From Auricularia sp. M13 (taxonomy: Eukaryota; Basidiomycota; Agaricomycetes; Auriculariales; Auriculariaceae): 64,000 bases of DNA. How positions within the stretch are numbered: position 1 is the stretch's first letter; each line of letters opens with the position of its first letter. Under the pieces are notes generated by a model. That model made no database searches. It had not been told where the DNA came from and saw only the letters and a list, made by a program, of their open reading frames with translations. The stretch spans positions 62,001-126,000 of the forward strand of contig CM073199.1 in assembly GCA_037042915.1 (NCBI GenBank). The letters run 5' to 3'. Shown one piece after another: positions 53,533-64,000 of this stretch. Position numbers and translations under genes: made by a program.

Positions 53533-55201
53533 GCTTTCTCGAGCACTACGCAATAAAAATGGATCAGTGCTAAGCGAATGGAAGTGTAATATTCGATTCA
53601 CTGTTGAATCTCCGCCCTTGTGACAGACACCGATTTTGTGTATGCAACGCGCAGGTTATGCACGTGTCTATCGTCTGGACCACCGTTGGTATGATTCTTC
53701 GCCTGACAGCATCAGCGCTCGAGGCTCTCGAGGACGGACGAGTGCGCACCATGTCGGTTACTGGACGCGGTATTCCGAAACCGAATAGACGCTCGAACGC
53801 ACAGAGCAGTGATCAAGCGGGTCTACAATTCGTAAACTGCTCAAATCGCTGTCTATAACGAAGAGGGTGTCGCGGGTTCTAAAGCAGACAATAAGAGAGC
53901 TTGACGCCTGACAGACAAGTAGCGCGTAAAGACAACGAATGGAGCGGACCTTGAAAACCCCTCCGCCGCCGGAACCGAACCGTAAACGGAGACAAAGCCA
54001 CAAAGGTGCACCTGACCCTCGATTAGAATACCATAAAACCGCGGTTTGAGTACGGTTTATTCATTGGACGTGAGTTGGTACTTGGCAGCGGTCAGACGGC
54101 GGAACCGCGGCCTCAACGCGTGGTTTTTCGGAGATAGCACATAACAACCGAATCCTTCCACGACCGCTCGCAGGCGAGTGTGCATATACGCAGAATCGAA
54201 AAGTCAAGCTACCACAGAGAATGCAGTGACGAACTTCCAAGCCGTGCTTTTTCGTAAGTTCGGCCCACTCCTGCGGTGGTGTCTTATTCATATGGCGTCC
54301 GATTTTCTCGCAGTGAGGATGCAACGGCTCGTTTTTGTATTCTGCATACGCACCCACAGTGAAATCACCTCGCAGATGCCTTATGTGAATTCCTGCTCCC
54401 CTTACAGCGACAAACACCGGTTCCGGACATGACTATCCTGTGTTTCACTCCATTCGTCCTCACGTAGCAATGGTGGCGGGTGGATTGTCCGTCCGTTGCG
54501 TCGGCAGGTGCGGCAGGCTTTACGATAAACCTTAACGACCCGTTCGATGGTCTGCGAGAGGCTCTGCTCGCATGTGGAGAAGCAACGATGCGCGCTCTGG
54601 TCGTGCGTCAGACTCCATGCGCAATTCGAGCGCCCACAGTCCAGCTGCTTTTATTTTCAACGGTCGAATAATCTCCGCTATTGCAACTCACCAACACGTC
54701 CTTCCCGGTTCTCCAGCGGAGAAGACAGCCCGCCTTCTCAACATGACGCACACGTTGGCACATCTAGGTGGATAATGCTGAGAACGGTTGTTGCGTTAGC
54801 AGAGATGGGGATTTACAACGACCTCAGTCGACAGCCGGTCTTTATGAGGGTTGGGGTGGATTAAACTTTGACTGTGCCGGTGATTGGTTCGCGGGCCATA
54901 CCCCACTTCGGACAATTCGTTATCCCTTCATTATGGTCATAGCCTAGTGCAACTCAACGCCATTTGGCGCGGGTCCAGAATTGTTTTCTATTCAACTTGA
55001 GACACAGCAACTCGTCGATTACACACATTTCGCCATGCTCGCCAGACGAGAACTCTGGCCGCGTACCCGCACCGACTGTGCACATCGTTTTCCGCAGGCA
55101 AGCATCGCGCGAACCCATCGTGAAGCCAACAATACAAGCATCCACAACCTCCGAGATGCCCTAGAAAACCCTGAAGAGTGGACGCGCTCTAGTATAATCC
55201 G
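53533..55201. other. Mostly unassigned; one possible exon
   Basis: The minus strand at 54061-54417 has a frame including NEPLHPHCEKIGRHM and TPPQEWAELTKKHGLEVRHC that could be an exon of a small Cys/His protein, but its ATG and splice sites are not evident. Palindromic words around 53985 and 54040 (ccgcgg, accgtaaacggag) hint at a small repeat. No other feature. Confidence 0.25.
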
Positions 55202-55615
55202 TCACCGCCTGGGGTGAGAACCACATGCACCACAGAACTCACAGGCAAGTGAGGAAAGACCCTGCTGGCTGAGACTCGCCTCCGATGGGGCGATGTGGTC
55301 CCAAACGTCGTTCGCAGGGTGTGCGGGTGAGGAAGAAGGACGTGGAAGTGATGTAACCGCGTCCGCACTACTGGATACCGACTGCTGGCTCGGGTGTACA
55401 GGATCGGTAGTGCAACTCTGGCCGGGATCACTAATATCCGAGTGCTGCTTAGAAGCCTCATGCGCGCGTATTGCTGCGAGGAGCCCAGCGTCCGTGTAAG
55501 CGACAGGGATACCGTCCGGAGACAACTTGAGCAGCGTTGCAATGGGAGCTGGTATAACTTCGAACGGTGCGAGATCGAAGGCAAAAGCCATGCCGGGGAA
55601 CGTCTGGGATGTCAT
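55202..55615 (-). CDS. Small hypothetical protein
   Basis: 137 residues from ATG 55615 (MTSQTFPGMAFAFDLAPFEV). The first 60 residues look folded (PIATLLKLSPDGIPVAYTDAGLL). A Ser/Pro-rich stretch follows, and the protein ends with LACEFCGACGSH, a C-x2-C-x2-C group. The frame is open upstream of the ATG but without a better start. It could be the last exon of a longer gene. No family named. Confidence 0.45.
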   Translation of the reverse strand: MTSQTFPGMAFAFDLAPFEVIPAPIATLLKLSPDGIPVAYTDAGLLAAIRAHEASKQHSDISDPGQSCTTDPVHPSQQSVSSSADAVTSLPRPSSSPAHPANDVWDHIAPSEASLSQQGLSSLACEFCGACGSHPRR

Positions 55616-57280
55616 CGTGAGGAGGAGGATGCACAACACCAAAGTGCAAGTGAGCCTGACACAGACACGGGTGATAGCCGAAGCTCTCCTGCTTCGCTCA
55701 CACGGTCCATCCACACTTCCAGCAAGGTCCCCGCGTCTTCCAGCGCCTATCTGCTCATGTATTCATTAACAATGGGTATATCAATGGGCGCCTTGCCCAG
55801 ATTAAGCGAACTATCTGAAACAGTTCTTGTGTGGCGTGCCTATCAAGTTCGAAGCAGGGATGTGTTTGCTCCACGCAGTAGAAATGTGTGACATCCGCTC
55901 CCATTCGCATGTCGCGCCGTCTACTGCGTTGACCAACGTTCCTGCTTCAAACCTGCTGGGCCAGGCAAATTGGTGTTCACGACACCGCTGCTACCTCCCA
56001 CCTGCGTGGCTCCAGAGTTGCCAATGCCAATGCCTCCGCCACCGGATTATGTATAGACCCTGACTGGCTGTGAATTCCGCAGCCCAATGTGGGACTATGG
56101 ATGGCAACGTATGGCTCAATGAGCTTGAGACATCCGAGTCACACCGTCGGAACTTGTCTCCGTGGTAAGATCCGCTTTGTTCCCGTGTCACTACAGCTCA
56201 ATCACCAGTGCGTATAATCCGTCCGCAAATATTTTCATGTCGCTGAATGTGACCCCCTTGCGATAGTGCGGCTCTGATGCGCCCCAAACATATGCGCAAA
56301 CAATGTCATTTGCAATAAGCGCACTGGCAATCTCCCAGATCAGGGATTCGACTACCTTGTTATATGAGCCGGAGTTTCACGATCGCCTCCAAATCCCCTC
56401 GTGCACACCGATGTGCAGGTTGCTGCTGTGCGTCTCACGTACCTCAGCGCTCCCTACTTGCTCACCCACCCTAGTTGTTATATCCGATTCGCGCGCTGCG
56501 GTGTATGCTTTAACCTGTTTCAATGAAGCCTCTGCTAATGCCCCGCAGCACTCAGCGCCCTTCTCGTCCTCGCCAACCTGCTACATCAAATGCGTATCAA
56601 TAATCTGCGGGCAGACACCCACCCTCGCGTGTAGATGCGCATTCTGTTCCCAGGTATGATTTATTGCGTATATTTGGCAACCGCCACTAACGAACAACGA
56701 GATGTCTTCTGGTGCAGCATGGCAAGTGTGGGCTGACTTCCCGGCACGCTGCCCCTCGTGCGTCTTCAGCGCGAGCTTCAACTGGGCTCTTCCCTACTAG
56801 AGAGGTGCACAGCGGCACGAATCAGTCTGTCATTTGTAATTGTTGACATCCTGCACGGTTCCACGTAGAACGGACAATGAGAGGGACGCAGATGAGAACA
56901 TGAAATATAGCTGACCATCGAACCTTTCCCACGAAAATAAAAAGTGAGAAGTCATAGTAACGCGTGCGAGACCGTGCCTTCCGCATGCAGGGATCAGCGC
57001 AGCCGTGGGATTGATCTCTTGCACAGGATCGTTTGAATCCAGGGTACAGCGGGAGAGTCGCCTCCATACGATCAGCGTCAAATTTCAAAATTCAAAGCGT
57101 GAACCAATGCACTCTCACAGCGCCAAACTGCTATATCGCGTTCTTCGGTAATTGTCCGAACCAATACTTTCGCTCACCTGAATGCCAATCATTGCACACC
57201 AATTCATGAGATGATTTAAGCCCTCGCTCGTACGTGCCCGCCCTCGCGCAACCCCAAGGTCGCGGTCCGCCTATCAGCCC
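55616..57280. other. Intergenic, no gene recognised
   Basis: Short frames only, none with consistent splice signals or motifs. Confidence 0.35.
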
Positions 57281-57790
57281 ATGGATGAGGACCCTGTCAG
57301 AGCACACTGTAACTTGCTCAGGCTGCAGACGCTTGCACGCCTATCTCGCCGACTTCCTCTTCCTGCCGCCCTCAGATCCCTAGACCTCCACGAGAAACAT
57401 TGCGAGGATCACACCACTGCCGTGTCGAGTAGTACTGTCTATGCGGACCCCAGGACAGTCCTAGTTCCATCTGCCACGCGCTCAGAAGCTGCGAAGCAAA
57501 GGGTGAGCGCTGTAGTGCTTTCATCCTCCTCCTATGATTCTCATCTCCAGAGGTGCCAGGGTCAAAGGACAAACAGCGGCCAGAGGCATCGAACGACGAG
57601 GAAAAAATGTTTGGGTGGTTGCGGCAAATCTTACACGCGCAATAGGGCAAGGGAAACACACTGGGACAATCATCCGGAATGCGAACAACGCCATGCCGAG
57701 GCTGTCAAAGGCACAGAGCTGGAATCGGAATATGCAGCATGGAAAAAGCGCAAGTTGTCGCGCGAAGAGAAGAAGCGGAATATGATGTAA
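57281..57790 (+). CDS. C2H2-type zinc-finger-like protein
   Basis: 169 residues, ATG 57281. The C-terminal third holds CLGGCGKSYTRNRARETHWDNH, which fits CX3CX12HX3H, followed by PEC and a highly charged helix (ESEYAAWKKRKLSREEKKR). A second Cys/His group lies at about residues 83-93 (YDSHLQRC) and a third, LHEKHCEDH, near residue 36. The finger has the same CX3C and 12-residue spacing as the second finger of the protein at 30736-31602. Nucleic-acid binding is likely. The first 30 residues are less convincing, and an unannotated small intron there is possible. Confidence 0.55.
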   Translation: MDEDPVRAHCNLLRLQTLARLSRRLPLPAALRSLDLHEKHCEDHTTAVSSSTVYADPRTVLVPSATRSEAAKQRVSAVVLSSSSYDSHLQRCQGQRTNSGQRHRTTRKKCLGGCGKSYTRNRARETHWDNHPECEQRHAEAVKGTELESEYAAWKKRKLSREEKKRNMM

Positions 57791-58059
57791 TATATGCATG
57801 GTCGGCAGCGTGCGAGATAACAAACCGGCGCCTCTCGCCGTTTCGATCTCAACACTGCTGTTCGGAAACGCTGTGAGCGAGATGTGTAACTACTTGCTAC
57901 CTGCTCGATTTCACTCTGATCTTATAAACTGACAAGTACAGTTGATATGTTGACCAAGAAATGGAACTTCATTGCAGCACAGAATGGTAGCTAATCTCTG
58001 CATACATGACCATTGCCGAAAGAGCTACATGATCCCAAGAAAGTCAGGAAACACGAATT

Positions 58060-59574
58060 TTACTCATCTGGGGTGGGCGAGACGCGCGAACGCTGAGTGC
58101 GACGCATAACATCGCCAGAACCAGCGCGGAAGAAGGACAGAATCTCATCCTGGTTGCGCTCAATCTTGTCGACCTTCTCGTGAAGTCCGCGCAACTCGTC
58201 GAGGAGAACATAGGTGTGGACATGGCGCCGAGCAGGACGTTCTGCAACAGGGGGCTGAGCCTGTACGTGACCAGCATTGCCACCCTGCGACTGGCCTGCA
58301 GCTGGAGGATGCAGCGTCCCCGCGTTGGGTGCGGGCGGTGGTTGTGACGTGCCTGCGATGGGGGCGGCAGGCAGCTGTGACGTCCCTGCGTTTAGCCCGG
58401 GCGATGCTTGCGACGTCGTTGCGACAGGCGCCGCCGGCCCTCCTTTGACTGCGCACCGGCGCGTGGAACGACGGGGGACATCGCGAGTGACTTTCTTGCG
58501 ACGAGGCCCAGCGACAGCAGCATTAGCTGCCACCTTCCTACGCTTGGACTGCGGCGGAATTGAGACCTGAGAACATGTCAAATAAAATAATACGATGACC
58601 ATTGCGAACTCACCTCGTTGTCATCGTTAGCTTCCTCAGATTCCAACTCGTCCTCTTCTTCCTCCTCGCCCCCCGCGTTGTCTCCCCCCTGCGCGGCCCC
58701 CTCATCTCCATTGGTGATCACGAAACACGTCCTTGTCGGCTTGTTCTGGCACCAGCAACCGTGGCAACAGCGCTGGCGTGTGTAGCGGAGGCAAGCTCTT
58801 TTCTTCATGCGCGCATTGAAATGGTCCGGATCATACGCACACAAGTCGCAAGCGAAGAGGGAAGGAACGCCTGGCCCCTCGCCAAAGGACTTGTAATACG
58901 ACAGAGAGCCCGAGATATCGTCGAAAATGTCGACCAAAGCGGCGGGTAGGAGACGACGAGCACCGAGAATGCTGACCAGGGCACCGCCGACTGCTAAGGA
59001 TGCGTTCCACAAGTGCGATTTCTTGTCAATGTGAATACCTGCGAGAAGGGGCTCCAGCATGCTGCTAGTTCGAACGGCCCAGTGATGCTTCGAGTCCCCC
59101 TTGACTGCCGCTGACCGACCTGCCACCGCGTCCGAGACAAGTCGATAGACAACATATGCGCGAACGAGAAACCTGAACGCGCGAGCTTCCGCGTCAGGAG
59201 CGTCGCCCGCATCGAGGAGATTGGCGTCGAGCGGGGCGTATGCGCCGAGAACGAACGCACATATGACACCGTTAGCGTTGGTATCAAGCGTAGGCTAACG
59301 ATCTTATCAGGAGCGAACAAGCAGTGACAGAAAATGTGCTTACAAATAGACTTTTGGGATACTTGTTGATATGACAGACATTAGGACGACGCGCGACGCA
59401 GCGAAGTGTGTCTCGGTTAGCATCCAGAATATCGTGGACGGCGACGAGATCGTGAACACAGCAAACAAAATCATCGGGTACATCCTGCCGAACAAAGTGC
59501 GTGATGGCGGGGAACTTGTACTGCGCCGCGGCCTGGGCGGCGGTCGTGGGGATGGGGACTGGCTGGCGACCCAT
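58060..59574 (-). CDS. Hypothetical nuclear-type protein, 3 exons
   Basis: Exons are 59574-59344, 59294-58614 and 58566-58060. Introns are 49 and 47 nt, with GTAAGC and GTGAGT donors. All phases are 0, giving 472 residues. The N-terminal 280 residues look folded (FPAITHFVRQDVPDDFVCCVHD, LEPLLAGIHIDKKSHLWNAS, LLPAALVDIFDDISGSLSYY). A Cys-rich patch CCHGCWC near residue 255 is followed by a strongly acidic run. Exon 3 has basic clusters (SKRRK, PRRKKVTRDVPRRSTRR), an imperfect Pro/Gly repeat of about 14 residues (GTSQ/GTLH units), and a C-terminal coiled coil (LLDELRGLHEKVDKIERNQDEI). Probably a nuclear, self-associating protein. Family unknown. Confidence 0.7.
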
Positions 59575-60140
59575 GACCGCAGGGCAAGACTCGACGGTGG
59601 GACAATCGAAAGTTACCTGAGCTTTTAAGCAAAGCTTCACGTTCCAAATCGAAGAAACCAACTGAATGCTGTATTTATTATGTGCTGATGTGAAGACAAG
59701 TTCAAAGTTTGTTCCACAGAAGAGTTAACTCAAAGCCTCCTACCACGACTCACATACACGCTTCATTTGTGTCCTAAAGATCATGCACGAGAATGTGCCA
59801 GGCGCCGTTACATTCGTTACGCACATGAACTGCCGATCCTGCTCTGGCAACAGTGAAGATCGGCACACAGAAAATCCGGGGAACGGGCGGCAAAGTTTAA
59901 CTATGTCGCAGATCATGCACGTGTCAAGATCATGTGCTGACGCAATGTCAAAGCTAACGGGGACAACCATGGATGGACGCGCACAGCCGTCGAATCATTG
60001 CTCTTCTGAAAACTCAGAATGCAATACAACTGCAAAGGGTGACGAGTAGGAGCTTGCCCGACCGTGCTATTCACAACCATCGTCAATGATTAAACTGAGC
60101 AACGGGGGCTTAACACGCAAGTGATGTGGGCTTTAAATGT

Positions 60141-60240
60141 GTGTGCGTGTGTGTGTGTGCAGGCGCGCTGACGCGCGCCTGAGTCGCAGCCGACGGGCGC
60201 TTAATATGCAAATGACTCCGAATGACTGTGTGTGTGTGTG
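60141..60240. repeat. GT microsatellites
   Basis: Two short (GT)n tracts at about 60138-60162 and 60223-60240 lie upstream of the F-box gene at 60370, separated by a GC-rich palindrome ggcgcgctgacgcgcgcc. Confidence 0.8.
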
Positions 60241-60262
60241 AAAGTGCTGACCAAACGGGCGC

Positions 60263-60272
60263 CTATATTTAA
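60263..60272 (+). promoter_or_regulatory. TATA-like box of F-box gene
   Basis: ctatatttaag lies about 100 bp before ATG 60370. Confidence 0.4.
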
Positions 60273-60369
60273 GCTCCGATTAGGCAAACGCCGAAGGGCC
60301 AGTCTCCCCATAATACACGTTCACTAAGCGTGACCGTAATCTGCCTCGTTGTGCCTGTCCTGTTACTCA

Positions 60370-61266
60370 ATGTCTCTGAATGCGTCGTTCTGCACGCATC
60401 TGCCAGTTGAACTGTATGAGGAAATCTTGACCCTGGCAGCCTGGGACGCGTCCGAAAGCGACAAACCCTGGCTGTGTGCGCTAGCGACGACCTCACGGCG
60501 CGTGCTGGCTCTCGTGCGGCCAATCCTATACGACACAGTATGCATGACGACCTCGGCGCACGTGGCGTCCATCCTCGCCTGCGCACCGCACGGCCATTTC
60601 GCGCTCACGCGCAGTCTGTGGGCCGACATCGCGCCCGACGCCTGGCACGCCCGCCGCCTCGCCGCCGTCTTCCCCAACGTCCGGCACTTCGCCGCCAGCC
60701 TGCTCTACCTCATCGGCCCGGACACGACCACAGACCACCGCTTCCGCCCGACGCGGCTCACGCTGCACACCAAGCTGTACCTGGACGACTGGCGCGTATT
60801 GGCCTCCGAATCTGCCCCCTCTTCCACTCCGAGTCCGTCCCCCGCTGTGCACGATATCCCGCTCCTACGCACCCTAACGCATCTACGTCTGGCCCTCAAC
60901 CCGTACTACGACACCGACACCGACTCCCTCCAAATCAGCCCCTCCTCATCGCTGCAATACATCATCCTCGAATCGTCCACGCTGGGCTGGAACCCAACGC
61001 ACCTGCGCGACGTCCTGCTCCCTTTCTTCCTCTCCGGCGCGCACATCGCGCGCGTGCTCATCTGCGCGACGCCCCACGCGCCGTACATGGCCGACGCCCG
61101 CGCGCTGCTCGCGGCGTTCGCCACCGCGCGCCGCGAGCGCCGGCTCTGGTGGCTCGACGCGGACGGTGCCAGTGCTAGCAGGTTCCTTGCGGAATACCGC
61201 CCGGGCGCGACGTTTGGCGAGGACCAGTGGACGGCTGGGCGGCCGCTGTATCAGATAGACCATTGA
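60370..61266 (+). CDS. F-box-like protein, single exon
   Basis: 298 residues from ATG 60370. The F-box-like core is HLPVELYEEILTLAAWDASE, with KPWLCALATTSRRVLALVRPILYDTV. Then come VFPNVRHFAASL, LTHLRLALNPYYD, LQYIILESSTLGWNP and VLLPFFLSGAHIARVLICAT, ending in GEDQWTAGRPLYQ. It is intact, has a TATA-like upstream element, and is nearest to the gene at 62474-63355. High GC in third codon positions fits a native gene. Role by family: SCF substrate receptor. Confidence 0.88.
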   Translation: MSLNASFCTHLPVELYEEILTLAAWDASESDKPWLCALATTSRRVLALVRPILYDTVCMTTSAHVASILACAPHGHFALTRSLWADIAPDAWHARRLAAVFPNVRHFAASLLYLIGPDTTTDHRFRPTRLTLHTKLYLDDWRVLASESAPSSTPSPSPAVHDIPLLRTLTHLRLALNPYYDTDTDSLQISPSSSLQYIILESSTLGWNPTHLRDVLLPFFLSGAHIARVLICATPHAPYMADARALLAAFATARRERRLWWLDADGASASRFLAEYRPGATFGEDQWTAGRPLYQIDH

Positions 61267-61429
61267 CGCTCTCCAGGAGGCCTATCTCTATTTGGCGTTG
61301 CCTTCGCAGTATCACTCAGGCTGAACGACTGAACACGCACTCTTCACTGTCCCCTGACACGACGCTCCATCAATTGCTCACGGCACTATGCAGTCTGCTC
61401 CGCACCGCACAGCGACTGCCGCAGGCGCG

Positions 61430-61791
61430 CGACGGTGGGCGTCCCCGCCAGGCGACAGTCCTCAACTCACTGCGCTACTCGGACGACCGGACCTTGCACC
61501 CGTTCTCCGGCACATCACGCACCTCCCAGTCGCGCGAGCACATCCCCGACACCGCGAGATGTCGCTGCTGGGCATACTCCCGAGCCGATCTTCGGATCTC
61601 TTTTCAGGCCGACGCATGCCGTCCGTCGCGTTCTGCTCTGCACGACCATCTCTATCCTGCGCGCCGAGAGAGGCGCATATGGGTGCTTGACGTGCAGGTG
61701 GCAGCGTGAATCATACCGTCCTGGGATCATGTTTGATGCTGAGCAGTGGGCGGCAGGAGTTCCGGTGTACACTGATGACCGCGATGCATAG
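61430..61791 (+). pseudogene. F-box-like relic (C-terminal part)
   Basis: Frame-shifted remnants in order: RHITHL (near 61515), ERRIWVLDV (near 61668) and YRPGIMFDAEQWAAGVPVYTDD to a stop at 61789. These match the C-terminal third of the intact gene just upstream, so it is probably a decayed tandem copy. Confidence 0.7.
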
Positions 61792-62079
61792 GGATTCTAT
61801 TCAGTGGCCGGTTCCAATTTCCTGATAGCCGTCTTCAGCGCTAGTCTCTTCAAGCATCTCGCATCACTTCATACCGCTCTTTCCCGTATTTCATCAGCAA
61901 GAGGTAGAGCCAATGTTCTTTTTTCTGTTATCCAACGTGTATCGGAAATGGCCATCACTTTCCCACAACATAACAGTAGCTGCACGCTTACATACCAGCT
62001 CAGCGGCGATCCCTTCCTGGTCTGAGTGCTTGTATGGAATTAAAGACACGGCCTGCCACGGTGGGAACTACTGTACCAG
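61792..62079. other. Intergenic, no feature seen
   Basis: AT-rich spacer between F-box relics. Confidence 0.35.
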
Positions 62080-62165
62080 TCAGAGTCGGTCACAGTCTAT
62101 GTAAATCGGCCTCCACTGCTCCATCGAACGGAGTGAACTATCGCCAGGCGGAAACGGGTTAGACT
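62080..62165 (-). pseudogene. F-box-like relic (extreme C-terminus)
   Basis: The minus strand reads PPGDSSLRSMEQWRPIYIDCD and a stop, matching the PG.xF...QW..GRP.Y end of the family with small deletions. Confidence 0.55.
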
Positions 62166-62473
62166 CTCATTCTGGCAAAACGTGCCGCGGAAGGAGCGCA
62201 AGCGCTAGTCTGTACTGTATGACGCCGGCGCACGGAGGAAACGAAGTCGCTGCCGCACACGGCGCAGTCTCAATCGCAGTTGCGCGCCTTCGAAAGCCCG
62301 CAGGTCGGAGGACTCGGTCGATACTGTCAATATCCAGGCAGGCGGGCCACAGACCGGCTGCAAACATTGCACTGTATCCCCAGCGGACTGCGGGGCACGG
62401 TAGTTAGTAGAGCTCTGAGCGGCCGAGACGCCGGAAAGCAGAGTATATCATCAACCAAAGCCACTAGCAGACG

Positions 62474-63355
62474 TCAAAGCTGGGAGTCAGATTCCGTCTC
62501 CGTGTACACAGGCCGCCCAGCCGTCCACTGGTCCTCGCAGAACGTGACGCCGGGGCGATAGCACCACAGCTCATCCCCGCGCGTCGGCGCGTCGAGCACC
62601 CACAGTCTGCGCTCGCGGTGCTCCGCGGCGTACATCTCCAGCAGCGCATACGCGTCGGCCATATAGCCGGGGTGCGTCGTCGCGCAGACGAGCAGGCGCC
62701 GGACGTGCGGCCCGGAGAGGAAGAACGGCAGGATAACACTGCGCAGGCGCGGCGGGTTCCACCCGGGCGTGCAGGATTCGAGGACGATGTACTGCAGCGG
62801 CAGGGCGGGGTGGAGCGATAGCGCGTTAGCCGAGTCGGCGGCGGGCAGACCGTAGTACGGATCGAGCGCCAGGCGCAGATGGGTGATGCAGTGCAGGGCG
62901 GCGGACAGAGTGGGCGGCGTCGCCGCGAGCTTGCGCCAATCGGCGTCTTTCCACAGTTTGTGGCGCAGCGTGAACTTGGCCGGGCGGAAGGCGTGCACGG
63001 GCGTGGCGCTATACAGGAAGAGGAAGGTGGCAGCGAAATGCGCGACGTTGGGGAAGACGGCGGCGAGGCGGCGGTCGTGCCAGGCGTCTGGGAGGATGTC
63101 GGTCCACAGACAGCGCGTGAGCGCGAAATGGCCGTGCGGCGCCGCGGCGAGGATGGCTGCGACCTGCGCCGTCTTCGTGATGCAGACAGTATTGTACAGG
63201 ATCGGGCGCACGATAGCCAGCACGCGCCGCGAGGTCGTTGCCAGCGCACAAAGCCAGGGCTTGTCGGTCTCGCACGCGCTCCAGGCTGCCAGGGCGAAGA
63301 TTTCCTCGTACAGTTCCACAGGCAGGCGCGCCGCGTAGATCAGATCCAGTGCCAT
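62474..63355 (-). CDS. F-box-like protein, single exon
   Basis: 293 residues from ATG 63355. The F-box-like core is RLPVELYEEIFALAAWSACE, with KPWLCALATTSRRVLAIVRPILYNTV. Then come VFPNVAHFAATF, CITHLRLALDPYYG, LQYIVLESCTPGWNP and VILPFFLSGPHVRRLLVCATTH, ending in CEDQWTAGRPVYTE. It is the closest relative of 60370-61266; the two face each other across two relics, suggesting inverted duplication. Intact. Role by family only. Confidence 0.88.
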   Translation of the reverse strand: MALDLIYAARLPVELYEEIFALAAWSACETDKPWLCALATTSRRVLAIVRPILYNTVCITKTAQVAAILAAAPHGHFALTRCLWTDILPDAWHDRRLAAVFPNVAHFAATFLFLYSATPVHAFRPAKFTLRHKLWKDADWRKLAATPPTLSAALHCITHLRLALDPYYGLPAADSANALSLHPALPLQYIVLESCTPGWNPPRLRSVILPFFLSGPHVRRLLVCATTHPGYMADAYALLEMYAAEHRERRLWVLDAPTRGDELWCYRPGVTFCEDQWTAGRPVYTETESDSQL

Positions 63356-63597
63356 AAGTGAAGCACATGCGGCGCAATCAGCGCTGGCCAGCTCAAAGCA
63401 AGAAGCCTGATCGGAGACATCGCGGAGCTTGAAGGTCTGCCTCCTACTTCCATTGTTTATTGTCTAATCCTGGGAGAGCGGTAGGATGCAGAAGTTGCCT
63501 TTCGAAGCAAGATTACGATTTGGTTTCAGAGTACACTAAGTACTAGAAATACAAGTATGTTCCCAGCAAACGTGGGCTCGATAGAACAGAATTTAGA

Positions 63598-64000
63598 TCA
63601 CGCAGTCGGGTCGTTCAGACGCTGCTTCGCCTCGCCCTTATCATGCTTGATGTTCCCTATCAACACGCGTCAGTACTCAGTACAACCCGCTCCGCCGACC
63701 CCAAAAGAAAAGAAACGCACCTTGCGCCTGCTGCTGCTTATCGCCAGTGATAGCACCGATAACGGCGTCCTTCTTGCCCGCGACGCGGTCGATAGTGCCC
63801 TCGGCGTACGCCTTGGACTCGGCGGCCTTGAGCTCGGCCTCGCCCGCGGCGTGCTCCTTGCGGCCCGAGTCGACCCACGTCGTCGCGCCCGTCATATTGC
63901 CGATCTACGAGTACGCGAGGAAACGTCAGCGCCATCCGAAGTGCGCGAGACGGGGAGGACGTACGGTCTCGACGACGGTGCCCTTGACGGAGTGGAACTG
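63598..64000 (-). CDS. CsbD-like / Hmp1-type protein, partial
   Basis: Exons are 64000-63965 (continuing past the window), 63904-63721 and 63656-63598. Phases agree. The protein has the CsbD-like pattern: [32 protein letters not shown], then [23 protein letters not shown] and a final [14 protein letters not shown]. In fungi such proteins are annotated as mismatch and cruciform DNA-recognition protein Hmp1. In bacteria they are stress-induced. The N-terminus lies beyond the right edge. Two short introns with GTACGT and GTGCGT donors. This is an ordinary conserved gene bordering the repeat-rich region. Confidence 0.85.

Overview
The window looks like a transposon-rich accessory region of an Agaricomycete (mushroom or polypore-type basidiomycete) chromosome. 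Genes that can be spliced by eye have many introns of about 45-60 nt with GT-AG ends and CTAAC/CTGAC-like branch points. Several have a TATA box shortly upstream. The transposon types (Ty1/copia, a giant Helitron RepHel, hAT- and Mutator-like miniature elements) and the expanded F-box-like, Cys/His-rich and very large uncharacterised families are those typical of such fungi. There are no operons, rRNA or CRISPR arrays, and I saw no tRNA.

Left part (1-17.4 kb): the 3' half of one copia element with its LTR, followed by a primer-binding-site-like motif. Next is an F-box-like gene split by a complete copia element (5-bp target duplication, two 236-bp LTRs that look identical). That element's gag zinc knuckle is itself interrupted by a hAT-type MITE (8-bp duplication). 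A second copy of the MITE sits just downstream of the F-box gene. Three further F-box-like genes and one F-box relic follow. They are interleaved with a Mutator-like inverted-repeat element (9-bp duplication, hairpin ends) and a second hAT-like element (8-bp duplication covering the stop codon of an F-box gene). A 4-exon gene for a single-pass membrane protein with a PPxY tail closes this part.

Middle (17.4-30.5 kb): a small two-exon gene, then two divergently transcribed 93-residue Cys/His-rich proteins with TATA boxes, separated by a tandem repeat. A very large Helitron Rep-helicase ORF (minus strand, about 7.7 kb) follows, with a C-terminal ubiquitin-protease-like domain. A nucleoporin Nup85-like pseudogene fragment lies beyond it.

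Right part (30.5-64 kb): host-type genes, mostly of no known function. They include two C2H2-type zinc-finger proteins, a 13-exon gene (606 residues by my splice model), an F-box/leucine-rich gene with a broken 3' end, an F-box/nucleotidyltransferase-like gene with one frameshift, and a very large basidiomycete-type multi-domain gene. A second cluster of the same F-box-like family as on the left (two intact, two relics) is followed by a partial CsbD/Hmp1-like gene at the edge.

Functionally the window is mostly a nest of mobile elements and a recently expanding F-box-like family, not a pathway. The most unusual structures are the Mutator-like element whose two ends carry perfect hairpins of different sequence, and the paired Cys/His-rich mini-genes. 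All gene models are read by eye. Splice sites are proposals that need transcript support.
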